Source: Carettochelys insculpta (lineage: Eukaryota; Chordata; Testudines; Carettochelyidae). Taken from it: DNA of 64,000 nucleotides. The position numbers and the translations under genes were made by a program. Shown here in pieces: positions 1-12,088 of the stretch. How positions within the stretch are numbered: the first letter of the stretch is position 1; each line of letters starts with the position of its first letter. Under the pieces are notes generated by a model. That model was given only the letters and a program-made list of their open reading frames with translations. It was not told the origin of the DNA and made no database searches. The DNA is taken from assembly GCF_033958435.1 (NCBI RefSeq), contig NC_134152.1, forward strand, positions 25,146,001 through 25,210,000. Reading direction: 5' to 3'.

Positions 1-975
1 GACATTATAATGATCTTTAATATAATAGGGGAACAGCTGCTTCAAATATTCTTTTACCTGGAGAGTGAGTGTTTTGATCAGCATAGTTAGATTACAGTCT
101 GATTTTTGGATAAAGTCCCAGTACTGCTTATGTTTCTAAGGAGAGATACCATCTAGTTATGGATGACAGACAGATGGGGTTTGTGACTTGCTTTATTGAG
201 GGCAAAACTCAAGGTACAAGAACTGTGTGAGCCCCCAAGAAATAGGAAAGATAACAAAACAGTGTTTTTTTCCCACTTTAAGGCTCTTATTTACTTTTAA
301 TTATTTTAAGTTGTCCTTTAAGAATGTTCCAGATTAGTTTCTGGTAATTCCAAAACTTTGAATTGATGTTATTTGTTCAAATGGATCTGCAGAGACGACC
401 AACTGTTTTACAACTAATTTAAGCCAATGGAGATGTCACCCAGATTTTGGCATTGAGTATGTTTGCAGGAGATTTGTATGCCATTGTCAACTTCATCTCT
501 TTCTTCACCCCGCCTCCTCCTCCCCAAACAATCTTCTAATTGGATTTCCATGTCCAAATCCTGTTCTCTTAATCAAAAGGCAAACAAAATCAATCTTTTG
601 AGTTCCCAGAATCTGAGCAAAGCATTTAGACCTAAAGTACTGCAAGACTTATTCTGCAAAGCTCTGACAGACCCAGCTTCCTAAATTGGTTAACCCTTAT
701 CACTGAGAGACTCAGTAATCAGCATCTAGATCTGCTACAATAACGTTTCCTTTTGTTACATCTGGAAGGGGCTTATTTTAACAAGCCCCTGAAAGTCAGT
801 ACAGTTGACGCAAATCGTTAGGGTTGTTGTTGTTGTTGTCGTAGTTGTTTTTAACCAACAGCTATCAGCACTGATGCTCCTAAGGTCTGATGTTTCAGTG
901 CTTGAAGATACAATGCAATCTGCCAAAAAAAAAGGGGGTTAAACGCGCTTATGGGACTGTTATTTTGTGCAGAGC
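1..975. other. Unique sequence, no gene seen
   Basis: No exon, repeat end or RNA gene is recognisable. A short imperfect GTT microsatellite lies at about 823-849. The short open frames here start at arbitrary codons and resemble no known protein. Confidence 0.5.
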
Positions 976-1190
976 TGCCAATGTGGTGGGGGAGGGCAAA
1001 GAGGATCTACTATGGGGGGCAGGGGAGCTTTACATCATTGCCAGAGCCCTGGGAGTCACACTGAGGGTGGGCTCCCTTGGTCCTGCCCCTTCTGCATGAG
1101 GTCCTGCCCCTTGTGGGAGCATGGAGTCAGCCCCTCCCCTCCTTGCCCAGGTGTGTGTTGGCTCCCCTGCTCTTGTGACCTAGCTCCAAG
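976..1190. repeat. GC-rich dispersed repeat, unclassified
   Basis: A G/C-rich block within AT-rich surroundings, with phrases such as 'cctgccccttctgc' and 'gggagcatggag'. A diverged relative lies at about 48060-48360, with the same order of 'ctgccccttctgc' and 'gagcatggag'. This suggests an old dispersed repeat. I cannot assign a family. Confidence 0.35.
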
Positions 1191-1521
1191 GAATTTTGAA
1201 GCCATCCCTTGACTTCTATACACTTACCCTCTCTGCCACTGCAACGCTTCCCATCCTACAACACAGAAATACAAGGCACAGATTCTCCCTTGGGCTGAGG
1301 CCTTTTTGCATCATTCTGGTGCCACAAAGGGACTATAAAACCAGTTTAAGTAAACACCTGGAGAGTGCACCCCAAAACATGTGGAACATGGGCAACTTAC
1401 TGTATGCAATCACCAGAGCACCTCTCTACTTCTGCTATTCCCAGCTGCCAGAACAGTCTCCTGGGGTCACATACAGTGAGGTGTAACTTTCCAGAGAGGT
1501 ACTATGGAGATATACCTACCT

Positions 1522-1715
1522 CACAGAGCTGTAAGGAACCTTTGGAGGTCATTCAGTCCAACCTCCTACATTCACAGCAGGACCTATCACCACCCCTGAC
1601 AGATTTTTTTAAAATCTATTTGCCCTAGATCCCTAAACAGCCCCCTCAAAGGCTAACCTCACAACCCTGGGTTTAGCAGGCCAGTGTTCAAACCACTGAG
1701 CTATCTCTCCCCGCT
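1522..1715 (-). mobile_element. SINE with tRNA-like head and CR1-like tail
   Basis: Read on the minus strand, 1650-1714 looks like a degenerate tRNA: an A-box-like 'tagctcagtgg', an anticodon-arm region with 'cctgctaaaccc', and a weak B-box region. Downstream (towards 1522) the sequence turns CR1-like, with the 'ggtcattcagtcca' and 'caggacct' phrases of CR1 3' ends in reverse. A tRNA head joined to a CR1-type tail is the known design of turtle SINEs. It is degenerate and certainly not a functional tRNA gene. No target duplication was found. Confidence 0.6.
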
Positions 1716-3146
1716 TAGGGGAGCTTCAGAAACTGTGCTAATATATCCCAGACATCAAGACACACTCCCAGCCACAAAGAGGGTGAATAAAGTCACTTTG
1801 CCTTCCTGCATGTTTGATCCTGACCTAAATGCTATTAGGATAAATTGGGCCTCATTCTGCATTAGCAGAATTTATTAGAACAATGTAATCAGGGCAGGAC
1901 AGAAGTGAAGAACACTACAAAAAGGTGATTTTAAAGGCTATGTATATACCTTTAATGTGTCAGTAAATATTTCAATTTACTTAATCCATACACCTGTTCA
2001 ATTGACTGCAGTCAAATAACTGAAGCAGCTTCCTTCTACTCCCCATGAGAATTATTCTTATAGATGAACAGACTACTGCAAATCTTCCCAGTGTGGCCCA
2101 GAGCTATTTGGCACAGGTATATTTAATGGTGATTCATTGGAAAAAAATCACAACTTCCATTGACATACAAATTCACAATTTTCTCAGTATGCATTGATGG
2201 TTTCCTGTCGTGTTGGTACATTGGACTGCAGTATTATTTCTGGTTGGCTTGGAAACTGTTGAATTTTGTTTGTGTGTGTCTTTGCACTGTTGGTACCTCT
2301 TTTTCTTCCTCATTGTGTTTCTCCAATGATTCAAGTAAACAACTTTTTAATAAAGAAATTAGTTTTAAATGGCTGCCTTCGAGTCTCAGGCCTCCTATGT
2401 TATAAACAAATTAAGTTCCAATATCTACGATATATTTTAGAGTTTGTCTGATTGTCTATTTGATCAAGAACTCTTCTTACATGGTAAGAGTTGGGATCAC
2501 CAAATTTGGTATACAGCTTCCTCTTATCAGAACTTAGAGCAACAAAAGGATTTGGTTGTGCCAGGAAAATGGGATGTACTTGGAATGGGATTACATCTCA
2601 TAAAACCAACAGACAAGAGTCACCAAATCAAGTACAGCCCTCAAACTGACATAACTGAGTGAATGTTGCAAAAGACTGAACCAAGATGAACCAGAAAAAT
2701 AGGACAAACCTGGCATAGAATTGTTTTTCAGTAAACTTTACAGAAAAAAGGGAAAACAGCAAAATTTTGAGTTGTGTTCTGTTCTGGCACAACTAAATCA
2801 AAGTTTAAGGTTTGAAAACTGGAAGAAAATGTTATTGGAGACCAAACTGGCTGTAGCCCTTTTTTTATTAAAACATAATGAATAATAAGAGTTTATAGGG
2901 ATGAAGAAAAAAATACACTTGATGGAATTCCTATTCAAAAAATGTACTAAAAATAAAGTGCACATATTTGAACAATCTCCTTTTTAAAGAAATCAGAAAT
3001 AAAATTTAACTTCATAAAAAGAACACTATATTTCTGAAAAACACAATCATTTCAATGCAAATGTATATTTTCCTTTTATTAAAAATAATTGAATTAAGGA
3101 CATGAGCAATGCTGGGTAAATCTGTTAGTGTCACATAAATGGAAAC
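1716..3146. other. Unique AT-rich sequence, no gene seen
   Basis: No recognisable exon or repeat end. Short open frames on both strands lack similarity to any family I know. Confidence 0.45.
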
Positions 3147-3148
3147 TA

Positions 3149-3415
3149 CAGGTTGAACATCTCTAGTCTGGCACTCTCTGGTCTGACATCTTAGCTGGAT
3201 ATCCATTTACCATACATGTGGCCACCAGTCCTGGCTCTCAATGTACTGTGCTGTTATTTAGCTCTAATTTACCCCTAAATGTCTTCTTATAGTCCAGTAA
3301 ATATTGGAATAATTGGTAATGCTGCTAGACAATATTAATCTCCTGCGGTTCAGCAAATTCTCTTGTTTGGCACTGGTCAGGTCCCCAAGGTCCCAGACTG
3401 GAGAGGTTCAACCTA
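3149..3415. mobile_element. Tigger-like (Tc1/mariner) MITE, copy 1
   Basis: Terminal inverted repeats start 'caggttgaacatctctag' on the left and mirror as 'gagaggttcaacct' on the right. TA flanks each side (3147-3148 and 3416-3417), the duplication expected of Tc1/mariner elements. The internal phrase 'ttagctctaatttaccccta' links it to copies at 7710-8034 and 45387-45709. At 267 bp it is shorter than those (about 325 bp), with an internal deletion after 'atccatttac'. Non-coding. Confidence 0.75.
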
Positions 3416-3555
3416 TATTGTGAAAGACAATAAGAGTTTTGAGCTCGTAATGAATTTAACTCATGGTACAATTGTGCATCTAATTTATATTATGATGTCT
3501 ATTAGTATATCTGTCCTTGGTTTTACTGTGTAAAAGTTAACCATAGGCCAAGTGA

Positions 3556-3990
3556 AATCATAGAAATGTAGAACTAGAAGTGACCTTGATAGATCTAGTC
3601 CTATACCCTGCTGTGAAGCAGGGCTAAGTATAAGTTAGACCATCCCTGACAGAAGTTCATCTGCCAGTTCTGACAAACGTCTAATGACAGAGATTTCACA
3701 ACCTCGCTAAGACCATGTCTACACATGCCCCTTCCAAATTTGTTTCGGAAATAAGGGAATTCCAAAGTGTGGTGCTTATTTCAAAGTGCCCGTGTCTATA
3801 CAGCCAGACTGCGTTTTGAAAGCAGCACTTTTGAAGCACGACTGGCTGTCATTATCTAATGAGGCACTGAATATGCATGTCAGAGCCTCATTAACCTGTT
3901 CCAAAGTGTCTCACTAACATGACCCTTCTGAAAGGGAGGGGAATGTGTAGACACAGCCTAAGTGATTTTTTCCAGTGCTTAAATGGCCTT
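3556..3990 (-). mobile_element. CR1 LINE 3' end, split by a MITE
   Basis: The left part (3556-3710) is the reverse complement of a CR1 3' end: 'aatcatagaa', an 'accttgatagatctagtcc' equivalent of the usual 'gacctc..ggtcatc..gtcc', then 'gaccatccctgacag'. The text breaks in 'cctcgctaa' and resumes after 3958 with 'taagtgattttttccagtgctta', which is the continuation of the CR1 text. The intervening 248 bp is the MITE described next. No coding capacity survives. Confidence 0.7.
3711..3958. mobile_element. GGC..GCC palindromic MITE inserted in CR1
   Basis: Left end 'gaccatgtctacacatgccc' mirrors right end 'gaatgtgtagacacagcc'. TAA flanks both sides (3708-3710 and 3959-3961), a 3-bp target duplication. 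The core holds 'gaaagcagcacttttgaag' and 'aatgaggcactgaatat', shared with 13739-14171. Non-coding. The 3-bp duplication suggests PIF/Harbinger. Confidence 0.75.
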
Positions 3991-6026
3991 ACAAAAGCCA
4001 TCCCTTCCCACCCAGGATGACCCCCGCACTCACTGTAAGAGGTGCAGTGGAGTGGTCCACACAGGGAGGGAGAGAAAAGAAACAGGCCCATAAATTGATA
4101 GCAAAAGAGGGTAGGAACGAAGACAGAAGATGTGAAATGAGCTCATCCTCTCTGAAATCTACCTTAGCTCGTCCTCTCTGAAATCTCCCTCTTCAGCCTC
4201 ACAGGTGCAGACAGCATTTCCTCTGTGCCCATATCGCTTTCATAGACTAAGGGTATATTCTCCACTTCTTGCCAACACACTGACGTGAGCTATGCCCAAG
4301 CTTTGATCAGATTATATACCACTACACATCCAATTAACACATTATACAACCGAAAATTAGGCATAAGCTTATCGGTTCCTTTTTTTGAGTCTGCTAAGAT
4401 CCAAGAGCACTAACAATTTTTGCTCTCCAAACCACTGCATCTCAACAACTTACATTCCCATATAGATATTTATACATGTTACGTATTTCCCTTCATGTGA
4501 AAAGCCAAATGAGTCATGGACTAGTAATACTGTTTGGTGTATCCCACTGGGCCTAATTAGCCATACATTTAGCGTTGCCTGTTAACTTTTCCTTGAGCAG
4601 GTCCATGAAAACTTGTTTCTAATCCCTAGTCTTAGAAATTCAGAAATTCACCAGATAATTGTATAAATAAGTCTTAAAATCCCCTTCCACTCACGCCTTT
4701 GATTATACATTTGCATCAAGATATAGACAACCACACACATTCATATCTGTCTTTACCGACCTGGGCTGGTGGCTTTAAGTGCAGATGAGTTTCTGCTGTC
4801 AGAATTTATGTAGACAGTTCTCTGAAAAACCCTTTTGAAATCTAAATTTACATAATGGATTTGGTATAAAATGTGTCCTTTATAAATGAAAAGATCTGGA
4901 GGTATGTCACAAGCTTTGGCTATTGCACAACTTAAAAGACTATAAAGCTGCTAAGAACATGATGAATGATGGGCGAAACACTCATTTCTTTACAGTTCAA
5001 GACAGACTCCTCCCTTGGGAAGCTTTAATAGACTTCCCAAAGCTATTCAATGGCTTCCCAGCAAAGATTACTATGAAATGTTTGCACTGGCATCGTACTG
5101 AGTTACTTCAGCTGGAGATATATCTTGTGACAATAGAATAAAAACAGTAGCTAACAGGAACACTAAATGTAAGTACTGAATGTCGCTATCACACGTCACA
5201 AGCTGCCTCAACGTTATTTAATCCTCCTTGCATACCTAAATGAGAAGCGAAATGCATGAAGTAGTTTTATTTATGTTATCATGTGACTTCATTAAACAAC
5301 CACAGGATGCAAGGGTAAATATAATGTTAGTTAAGAAAAGAACTAATTTCCCTTAGACGTGAATGTATTGTATTATCCTTGGCACAACTACAGGACTTTA
5401 GCATGGATCAGTGAATGTGAAGTATGCATCCACTCCCAGGAAAAAAAGAGTCTGGTTCTCCTTGAAGCTTAGGTCAGACTTTGTCCCTCTCTTACTGAAT
5501 GCCTTCTGGAGTTCCTGGGAGCCCAGCCACTGCACCAGACCAGTCTTAACACACACATTTTTAAGGACTCACAATATGCTTAGAAAATAACATAAGGCAA
5601 CCCCTCCCCACTCTCTGAGCCCACTACCCAAAAAAGCTAAAGAGCGAATTCTAGATCTCCATTGGTGTAAATAACAGCAGGACCTCGGATTTTGGAACAC
5701 TAATCCAAACCAATATGTCTCTTCAGCCTTTTAAGTACACAGACATGCTCTTAGCTGTCTCTTCCACTTATCTCTTGTTTTCATCCATGTGGCCCTTTAT
5801 TTGCCCTTTCCATGCCCTCTTCCATGAAGCACTTCAGAGATGTTCTTAAAAAGGAACGAGATTAGATTAAAATCTTCCTCCACTTTGTGACTGGACAATT
5901 GTGTTGTTGGTCCAAACTGTACTATCCAGCTGAGCACCTCAGGGCAAACCCCATCATTGCCTCTTTAATTGCTGTGCATGGCCTAACACAGTGATTGTGC
6001 TCAACAGCAGCTAAAGCTGTCATTAA
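3991..6026. other. Unique sequence, no gene seen
   Basis: No exon found. A 26-bp imperfect tandem duplication sits at about 4141-4192 ('gctcatcctctctgaaatct' and 'gctcgtcctctctgaaatct'). The rest carries no recognisable repeat boundary. Confidence 0.45.
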
Positions 6027-6033
6027 CATTACT

Positions 6034-6543
6034 AACAGATATTTTGGAGCATAAGTTTTTGTGGGTAAAGATCTGCTTCATCAGCAGCATGAGTAGGGGA
6101 TAGGCTCAGAGGATGATTTAAAGAGTGAGTCTCAGTCAAGGGGAGGGCCAGAGCTGACAAGATCTATTCAGTCAGGGTGGATGTGGCCCGTTTTCAGCAG
6201 CTAATGTGGAGCTCTGAACATCAAGAGAGGAGAAATCAAGTCAGTTCAGTCAGGGGAGATGTGGCCCATTATCAGTAGCTCATGTGGAGGTGTGAACCGA
6301 GCTCTTGAGCTCTCAGGCCACATCTACCCTGACTGAATAGATCTTGTCAGCTCTGGCCCTCCCCTTGACTAACACTCCCTCTTTAAATTCTCCTCTGAAA
6401 CTGCCCCACTCATGCATCTGATGAAGCGGGTCTTTGCCCACAAAAGCTTTTGCTCCAAAATATCTGTTAGTCTATAAGTTGCCACAGGACTTCTTGTTGT
6501 TTTTGAAGACACAGACTAACTCGGCTACCTCTCTAATAACTAG
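6034..6543 (-). mobile_element. Hairpin-type tRNA-related SINE
   Basis: On the minus strand the head is at 6475-6533 ('agaggtagccgagttagtct'), the turtle Cry-type SINE head, followed by 'gtcctgtggcaac'. The body is a long inverted repeat: 'gatattttggagcataag' near 6037 mirrors 'gcttttgctccaaaatatc' near 6448, and 'gggagggccagagctgac' near 6140 mirrors 'gtcagctctggccctccc' near 6345. 'cattact' occurs at 6027-6033 and 6544-6550 and is the likely target duplication. Non-coding. Confidence 0.75.
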
Positions 6544-7135
6544 CATTACTGTCATTGTGGGTCTGCATCCCAGGAAATGGAGATCTCAGTAGCATTGTCT
6601 CTGCTGTGGGTACCACTGCAAGGCAAATTCTTTTAATCAGTCTTCCCCAAATCCTCTTTAGTCCAATTGGACCTCAGTGAAGTATTTGTAATTAAACCTG
6701 AATTCAAGGAATGATGAGGTATTGCTCTATTGTACACTTGCCAGCTGTGCTTTCATGTCTGCATGGTGACAAATATCTTCTTTTCCTGTATCTTCACAGG
6801 ATAGGTGTCTGCCCCACCAATGGTGTGATCCTGGATGGGCTATGCCATACACTACTAGAATTCTCCCAGTAGCATGACCTTGAATACATGAGTGAGACCC
6901 TCTGGTTGGAAGATGCCACTTTGTTCTAACAAATCACATCCTTCATGCAGCATGGGCTCATCTGTACGGTGAGTCTGAGGTCACAGTGTGCATAGGACTC
7001 CATTTTAAAATCCAAATGGCATTCTCTGTGTAACAATAGTGCCCGAATGGCTCCACCAAAGCTGTGTGGCCCACAGCATTCAGTCTGTGGAAAGTGACAA
7101 CATAGACCAGATGAAAGAAAGATGTTCTTGAACTT
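6544..7135. other. Unique sequence, no gene seen
   Basis: No recognised feature. The minus-strand open frame covering 6958-7287 runs into the MIR-like element and resembles no protein. Confidence 0.4.
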
Positions 7136-7400
7136 AAGGTGCTGGATTGACAACTAGGAAACCTGAATTTAATTCTGGATATGGCCAAAGACTTCTCATC
7201 TGATTTGGAGCAAGTCACTTGAATCTTGCTGTGCCTCAGGTAGTCATCTGTAAAATGGGAATAATAATGCTTCCTTTCTCTTGCCATTTATCTGTCTTGT
7301 CTAGTCAGAGTGTGACCTCTTCAGGATAGGTGGGATTTTCTTTCACGATGTGTGTACAGCACTTTGAACAATAGTTCCTTGATCTTCACTGAGGCCTCTA
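7136..7400 (+). mobile_element. MIR (CORE-SINE)
   Basis: The central phrases 'gagcaagtcacttgaat', 'ctgtgcctcag' and 'catctgtaaaatgggaata' are the hallmark core of MIR elements. The 3' part 'gtacagcactttgaacaa' also fits. The tRNA-like head is largely decayed. MIRs are very old, so this locus predates most other insertions here. Confidence 0.8.
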
Positions 7401-7709
7401 GGGGTTACTGCAGAACAAATAATCACAATCTCCAGATTGTGTAACTGAAAATTGGAATAATATCACAACATTTTGGCCAATAGTGCCTAATAAGATGAAC
7501 TTTCCTTAGAGTTTTCAATAAAATCTCCCTTAAATGAATATTTGATTCCCCATTTTGACTTCACTAAGATTTGCAAAGTCTTCATCAACTCCAAAACTGA
7601 CAAATTTCATCCAAAACCAGTGCTATTAAAAAACTGAGGGGGTCCTCTTGTCTAATAATTACCCAATCCCTTAATCCATGTAAATGTGTAAAAGGAGAGA
7701 AACAAACTA

Positions 7710-8034
7710 CAGGTTGAGACTCTCTCGTATGGCACTGGTCATCTTGCAACATCCGTGGTCTGACATGTTTTAGAAAGCTGGATGTCCACTTATCATGGGT
7801 GAGGCCAAGTTTCCTGTGGTCCCATAAAGTTTTTTAATGGCCACCAGTCCTGGCTCCCAGTGTTCAGTGCTGTTATTTAGCTATAATTTTTGCCTAAATG
7901 TCTTCTAAGAACCCAGGGAGCAGTGGAAGTGTTGGTAATGCTGCTAGACAATATTGACCTCCCGTGGTTTGGCAAATTCCCTTTTTTGGTACTGGTAAGG
8001 TTCCAAGGGTGCCAGATGAGAGATGTTCACCTTG
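7710..8034. mobile_element. Tigger-like MITE, copy 2
   Basis: Starts 'caggttgagactctct' after TA (7708-7709). The right end is a diverged mirror, 'gagatgttcaccttg', followed by TA (8035-8036). Internal text ('ccacttatcatgggtgaggccaag', shown here in part, and 'gctgctagacaatattga') matches copy 3 almost in register. Length 325 bp, near the probable full length. Non-coding. Confidence 0.75.
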
Positions 8035-8036
8035 TA

Positions 8037-8616
8037 CCTTTATAATTTGTCATTAAACATTGAAAATAGATGATTTAACTCAGTTGTCAAATTGCTTCCT
8101 GCCTATTTGTTTTGCACAAATACATTTATGCTCTGAAAACAACCTGCATGTTTCTAAATGCTCCTTGCTGAAATGGAATATCTGTCTATATTCTTTCATG
8201 CATTCTTTGTATGCTTCTGTGGTGATTTATGGATCACTAAGGTTTCCAAACTATAGTACCTAGGTATCTGTCTAGTGTTACATGTATTTTCGTGCTCTTT
8301 TATCAATTATCAGCTACAAAATCTTTAAAAGTGAATTTCTACCAAAACTGTTCTAGTTTTACTGCTACCTTAATCTAAGTTTTTTTGGCTTTTTTTCCAG
8401 TTTTATACTCCTTTAAAATGGAGTGAACATGATGAGAATCAATATTTTCTGTTTGTACAGGGGTCAACAATATGAAATATTCTTTGAAATGCACGTTACC
8501 ACCAGAGATGTACAAAGTTGTTTAAGTAAGATAAGAATCAACACAAAATGTTGATTATGTTGATTAAACACAAAATGTTTAAGCTAAACATGAATGAATT
8601 AAATGTAGTATTTATA
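8037..8616. other. Unique AT-rich sequence, no gene seen
   Basis: No exon, RNA gene or repeat boundary recognised. Confidence 0.4.
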
Positions 8617-8885
8617 AGGCCAGGTCCACACTAGGCATTGCAGTCAATTGTAGATATGCAAGTCTAGCTATAGCAATTGCATAGCTAGAATCAACTTATC
8701 TGCAATTGACTTACCTGGCCATCCTCACAATGGGAGTTCGATGGGAGAAACTCTCCTGTCGACCTCCCTTACTCCTTGGGATACTGAGGCATACAGGGGT
8801 CAAATGCCAACCCCCAGATAATTTGATTTAGTGAATTCCTACCACATGCATGAAATCACACCCAGGAAGATCAAAAAGCCACTCT
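8617..8885. mobile_element. Palindrome-headed MITE ('ggtccacacta' family)
   Basis: The left part folds on itself: 'ggccaggtccacacta' with 'tagatatgcaagtctagcta' opposite 'tagctagaatcaacttatct' and 'gacttacctggcc'. The same layout occurs at 30750-31020. The sequence then runs through 'gggagaaactctcctgtcga', shared with 56937-57115. The right boundary is uncertain. Non-coding, superfamily not determined. Confidence 0.6.
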
Positions 8886-9310
8886 AACATACAGTACAAC
8901 TAACTGTAACTCATATTCATGTCTGGTTTATACTGACGTAACTTCAGCTGACCTGAGTGACTCCTGGGAGCACCAAAGGCTAAGGGAGCAGGAATAGAGA
9001 GATAGTCAGGAGCAGAACTGTGCAGGGCCTTGAAAAACAACACAAGCAAGAAATTTGATATAGGGGTGATCAGAAGCCAGTGGTGGGATTCCAGTCTGGG
9101 ACTGACACCATGAAAAATATGGCAGTGTTTTCAGTAACAATGCTGTAGAGCCTGGGAATGAGATGTACAGTGATAGAACTGTTGGTGAACTGAGGTAGCG
9201 CTGGGTAGGTATTAGAACAATTCCATTTTGAACCCAAGGTTGCAATACTTGAGTTTTGCATCTCTGTAAGATACTTAAAGTCTAAGAAATAACTCTCAGC
9301 TATTTCAAAA
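8886..9310. other. Unclassified stretch with a repeated 37-bp segment
   Basis: 8879-8915 ('gccactctaacatacagtac' and following) recurs with about three changes at 11130-11166. Otherwise no feature is seen. Confidence 0.4.
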
Positions 9311-9593
9311 CACATTGTCTAAACACAAAGTGCTTATTTAGAAGTAGAGCCATTAGATGCACTATGACTTATTTCGAAGCAGGCGCTATTCCCTGTCTTA
9401 CCAGAACCTATTTCTAAATAGCTATTTCAAAATGGGTGCTATTCCTCATGAAATGAGGTTTACCGATTTTGAAATAAAGCTTCCACTATTTCGAATTTAT
9501 TTCAAAATATCGGCTGTGTTGTGTACACGCTAGTTTGGTTATCTCAAAAGAACATCTGTTATGTCAAAATAACTGTGCTACATAGACATACCC
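9311..9593. mobile_element. MITE of the 'ttatttcaaaat' family
   Basis: Diverged inverted ends: 'attgtctaaacacaaagtgc' on the left against the mirror of 'gctacatagacata' on the right. The inside is built of 'ttatttcgaa' and 'atttcaaaat' blocks around 'gctattccctgtctta', the same order as the outer element at 55278-56501 and the pieces at 14559-14681 and 31440-31732. No clear target duplication. Confidence 0.6.
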
Positions 9594-10735
9594 ACAGTTC
9601 GTCTCAAAGAGAATGAATGCAGTCTATTAATTTTCCTTTGTACATCCTGCATTATTACCATACCCAGCCATGCTTAAAATGGTAGTTTTCATAGTTATGA
9701 GAAATTTAATGTTTGACTACAAAATATTTATCAGCTATGTCCAAGGTTACATAACTATATTCTGTTTCAAGTTGCCTTCCTGTCTGGGATGCAATAATAA
9801 ATCTTCTGAATTAAATCAGTTAAAAAAAAAACTTGCTAGAGAATCACAAGATAACAATGAACAATTTATCCTGTATGTACCCACTCTTCTTCATTTCTTC
9901 TGTAATTCATAAGAATCATTCAAAATATGCTACAGGTGGTACATTTTTATGCTAAGTTTATAGGAGTCCTTTTGATTACTGGGATGCCAGGCTGTCATTT
10001 CGAAGAAGAATATGATTTAGTTAAGTTTTGATCTGTAGTGAACTTCATTGGGGCCTTGTTTACTCTCATGTGAAATCACTTAAACAGACAAATGGCTGTA
10101 ACTGACCTACCTTAGAACCATATTCATTAAGAACATGATGACAGGTCCACTAAACACAGGTCTGAAAGTCTCAGCACCCCTTCCAATATCAGAAGAGCCC
10201 TTGAGCGTATGCTTAATGCTAGTCCCATGCTTAACTCCTGCTGACTTCAGCAGAAATTTAAGCATATGCTTAGATTATACACACTTTGAAGTAGGGACCA
10301 TCTTTTTGTTCTGTTTTGGTAGAACAATGGGGCCCTCATCCATGTATGGCCGACTAATAAATAAAAATTGACATGGCTTTGCTAAAATGGGTAGCCTCTC
10401 TTTGTTCACTTCTGTGAATCTTTAATGCATGACTAAACTGAAAAATACAAGCAGAAAAACACACCTGAATCCAGTACTCAAAACCTGATCCTGTCTAAGC
10501 AATGCCTTTACATTAGTGGGATAAAAAGATACTACTGCTGTTATATATTTTCCATGTATTTGATTTAACCCTTTTATCTACTACCTTTGGGTGTGATTAA
10601 AATAAACAAAGATCAAGGATGGTAACATTCTTCATAATGAGGGAGACAAACGTACTTGCTATTGAAACTCCACAAAAAGAATGAGAAAAAGAAAAAGCTA
10701 AAACCTTTTTTACCTTTTAAACAATTGTGATTATT
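9594..10735. other. Unique AT-rich sequence, no gene seen
   Basis: No exon or recognisable repeat was found. Confidence 0.4.
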
Positions 10736-10739
10736 AGTA

Positions 10740-11010
10740 AAATCAATACTTAGAGCTGTTGCCTAGGTTACGGGATTTACTGTCCCCTTTCAGCAATCTT
10801 GCCCATTACTTAACCATTGGATTGATTGTACGTGGATCAAATTATCTGCCATTTCATTTTAAGGCTCATTAAGCAAGCATAGCAGATAACCATTACTACT
10901 TTTGGCATCAGAAGATTTCAAAACTTATGCGCTGCAAATGATGCTGGAATTAGCTACAGCAAATAACTGGCATGCAAAGGTCAGCGTGAGCACTAATGGA
11001 ATACTTATCT
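10740..11010. promoter_or_regulatory. Candidate conserved non-coding block with X-box-like site
   Basis: A repeat-free stretch. At 10758-10771 'gttgcctaggttac' resembles the RFX X-box (GTNRCC, short spacer, RGYAAC): the left half fits and the right half has one mismatch. Several ATTA and TTAAG-type cores follow. Conservation cannot be judged from one sequence, so this is a lead only. Confidence 0.25.
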
Positions 11011-12088
11011 GCACAGAAGTAAATGAACCCAACTTCCTGAGCCTTGGAATAGGTACAGAACACTATTCAAGCTGACACAGGGCCCCACACAACAAAGGAG
11101 CTTAAATTAACTGGCAAGTGACGACCAAGGCCACTCTAACGTACAGCATAACTAACTGTAACTCATGATGACTGCTGAGGTGACTTGTGGCTGAATGGGG
11201 TGGAGATTTGCAATTAAGAGAGGAAGATAATCACTGATGCCAGCTAGAAGTGCGCCTACCCTACAGTAAATTAATACCTCATAAGAGACCTGAGTTCTTG
11301 CCAACAAAGGCACATGCACTCCAGGCATGTTTTCAGAAGGCTTCATGTCAGAACTGGAGATAGAGAAATTGTTGGCCCTGTAATGTTGCATGGAGTTCCC
11401 CAGAAAGGAACAAAATGTATTTGTAACAGAACATACCTGAATATCCCTCTGCCATGAACTGTAGTTTTCTCTTAACCCCACTGCCTTCTTTGCAGTCTCT
11501 TAAAGCACAATATCAAATTTAGAGCATTAACTCCTTGGTTCAGAGACATGCCTTCTGGTTTGTTTGCAATCTGAGGTGTGCCCTTTTTGATGCTGCAGGC
11601 AATAAATGATTTTTTGTTATACAGAGGTCATTATGAGAGATGAAGTGAAAAAACATGATCATTCATCATTAGTGCTTAGTAACACTAATCCTGTTTTTTA
11701 AGAACTCTGAGGAATGGAGGAGACTAAAGAGAAAAGGAATGCATGACTGAAACACCCCTCTTCTCATTTCTGCCACGTTTTCTTATCCTTTTCCCCTGTT
11801 CTTTGAAGGGGGATTGGCAAAACACTGCTTAAATCAAGAAGTGGAAGAGTGAACTTCTTTGAGAAATGCGAATAGGAGCAGAAACTAACTACCATGAAGT
11901 GGCATAGATAGGCAACCTGCTACTGTGGGTATATTCCAATGCTAAACAATGATTTAGGGAGGTTGGTTGGGCAGAAGAAGATGAATGTACTTGGCTTCAG
12001 TTCTTCAGTCCATATCTCCCGTTTTCCCTTTTGATTCAAGGTTCAGTTGTTGGCCACAACATGGGACAAATCAGTGGCCATAAAAGTA
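11011..12088. other. Unique sequence, no gene seen
   Basis: The only notable item is the second copy of the 37-bp segment at 11130-11166. The 109-codon minus-strand frame at 11152-11481 matches nothing I know. Confidence 0.4.

Noticed and set aside
1650..1714. Functional tRNA gene on the minus strand
   Set aside because: Arms pair poorly, the B-box is degenerate, and the sequence is fused to a CR1-like tail, so it is a SINE head.
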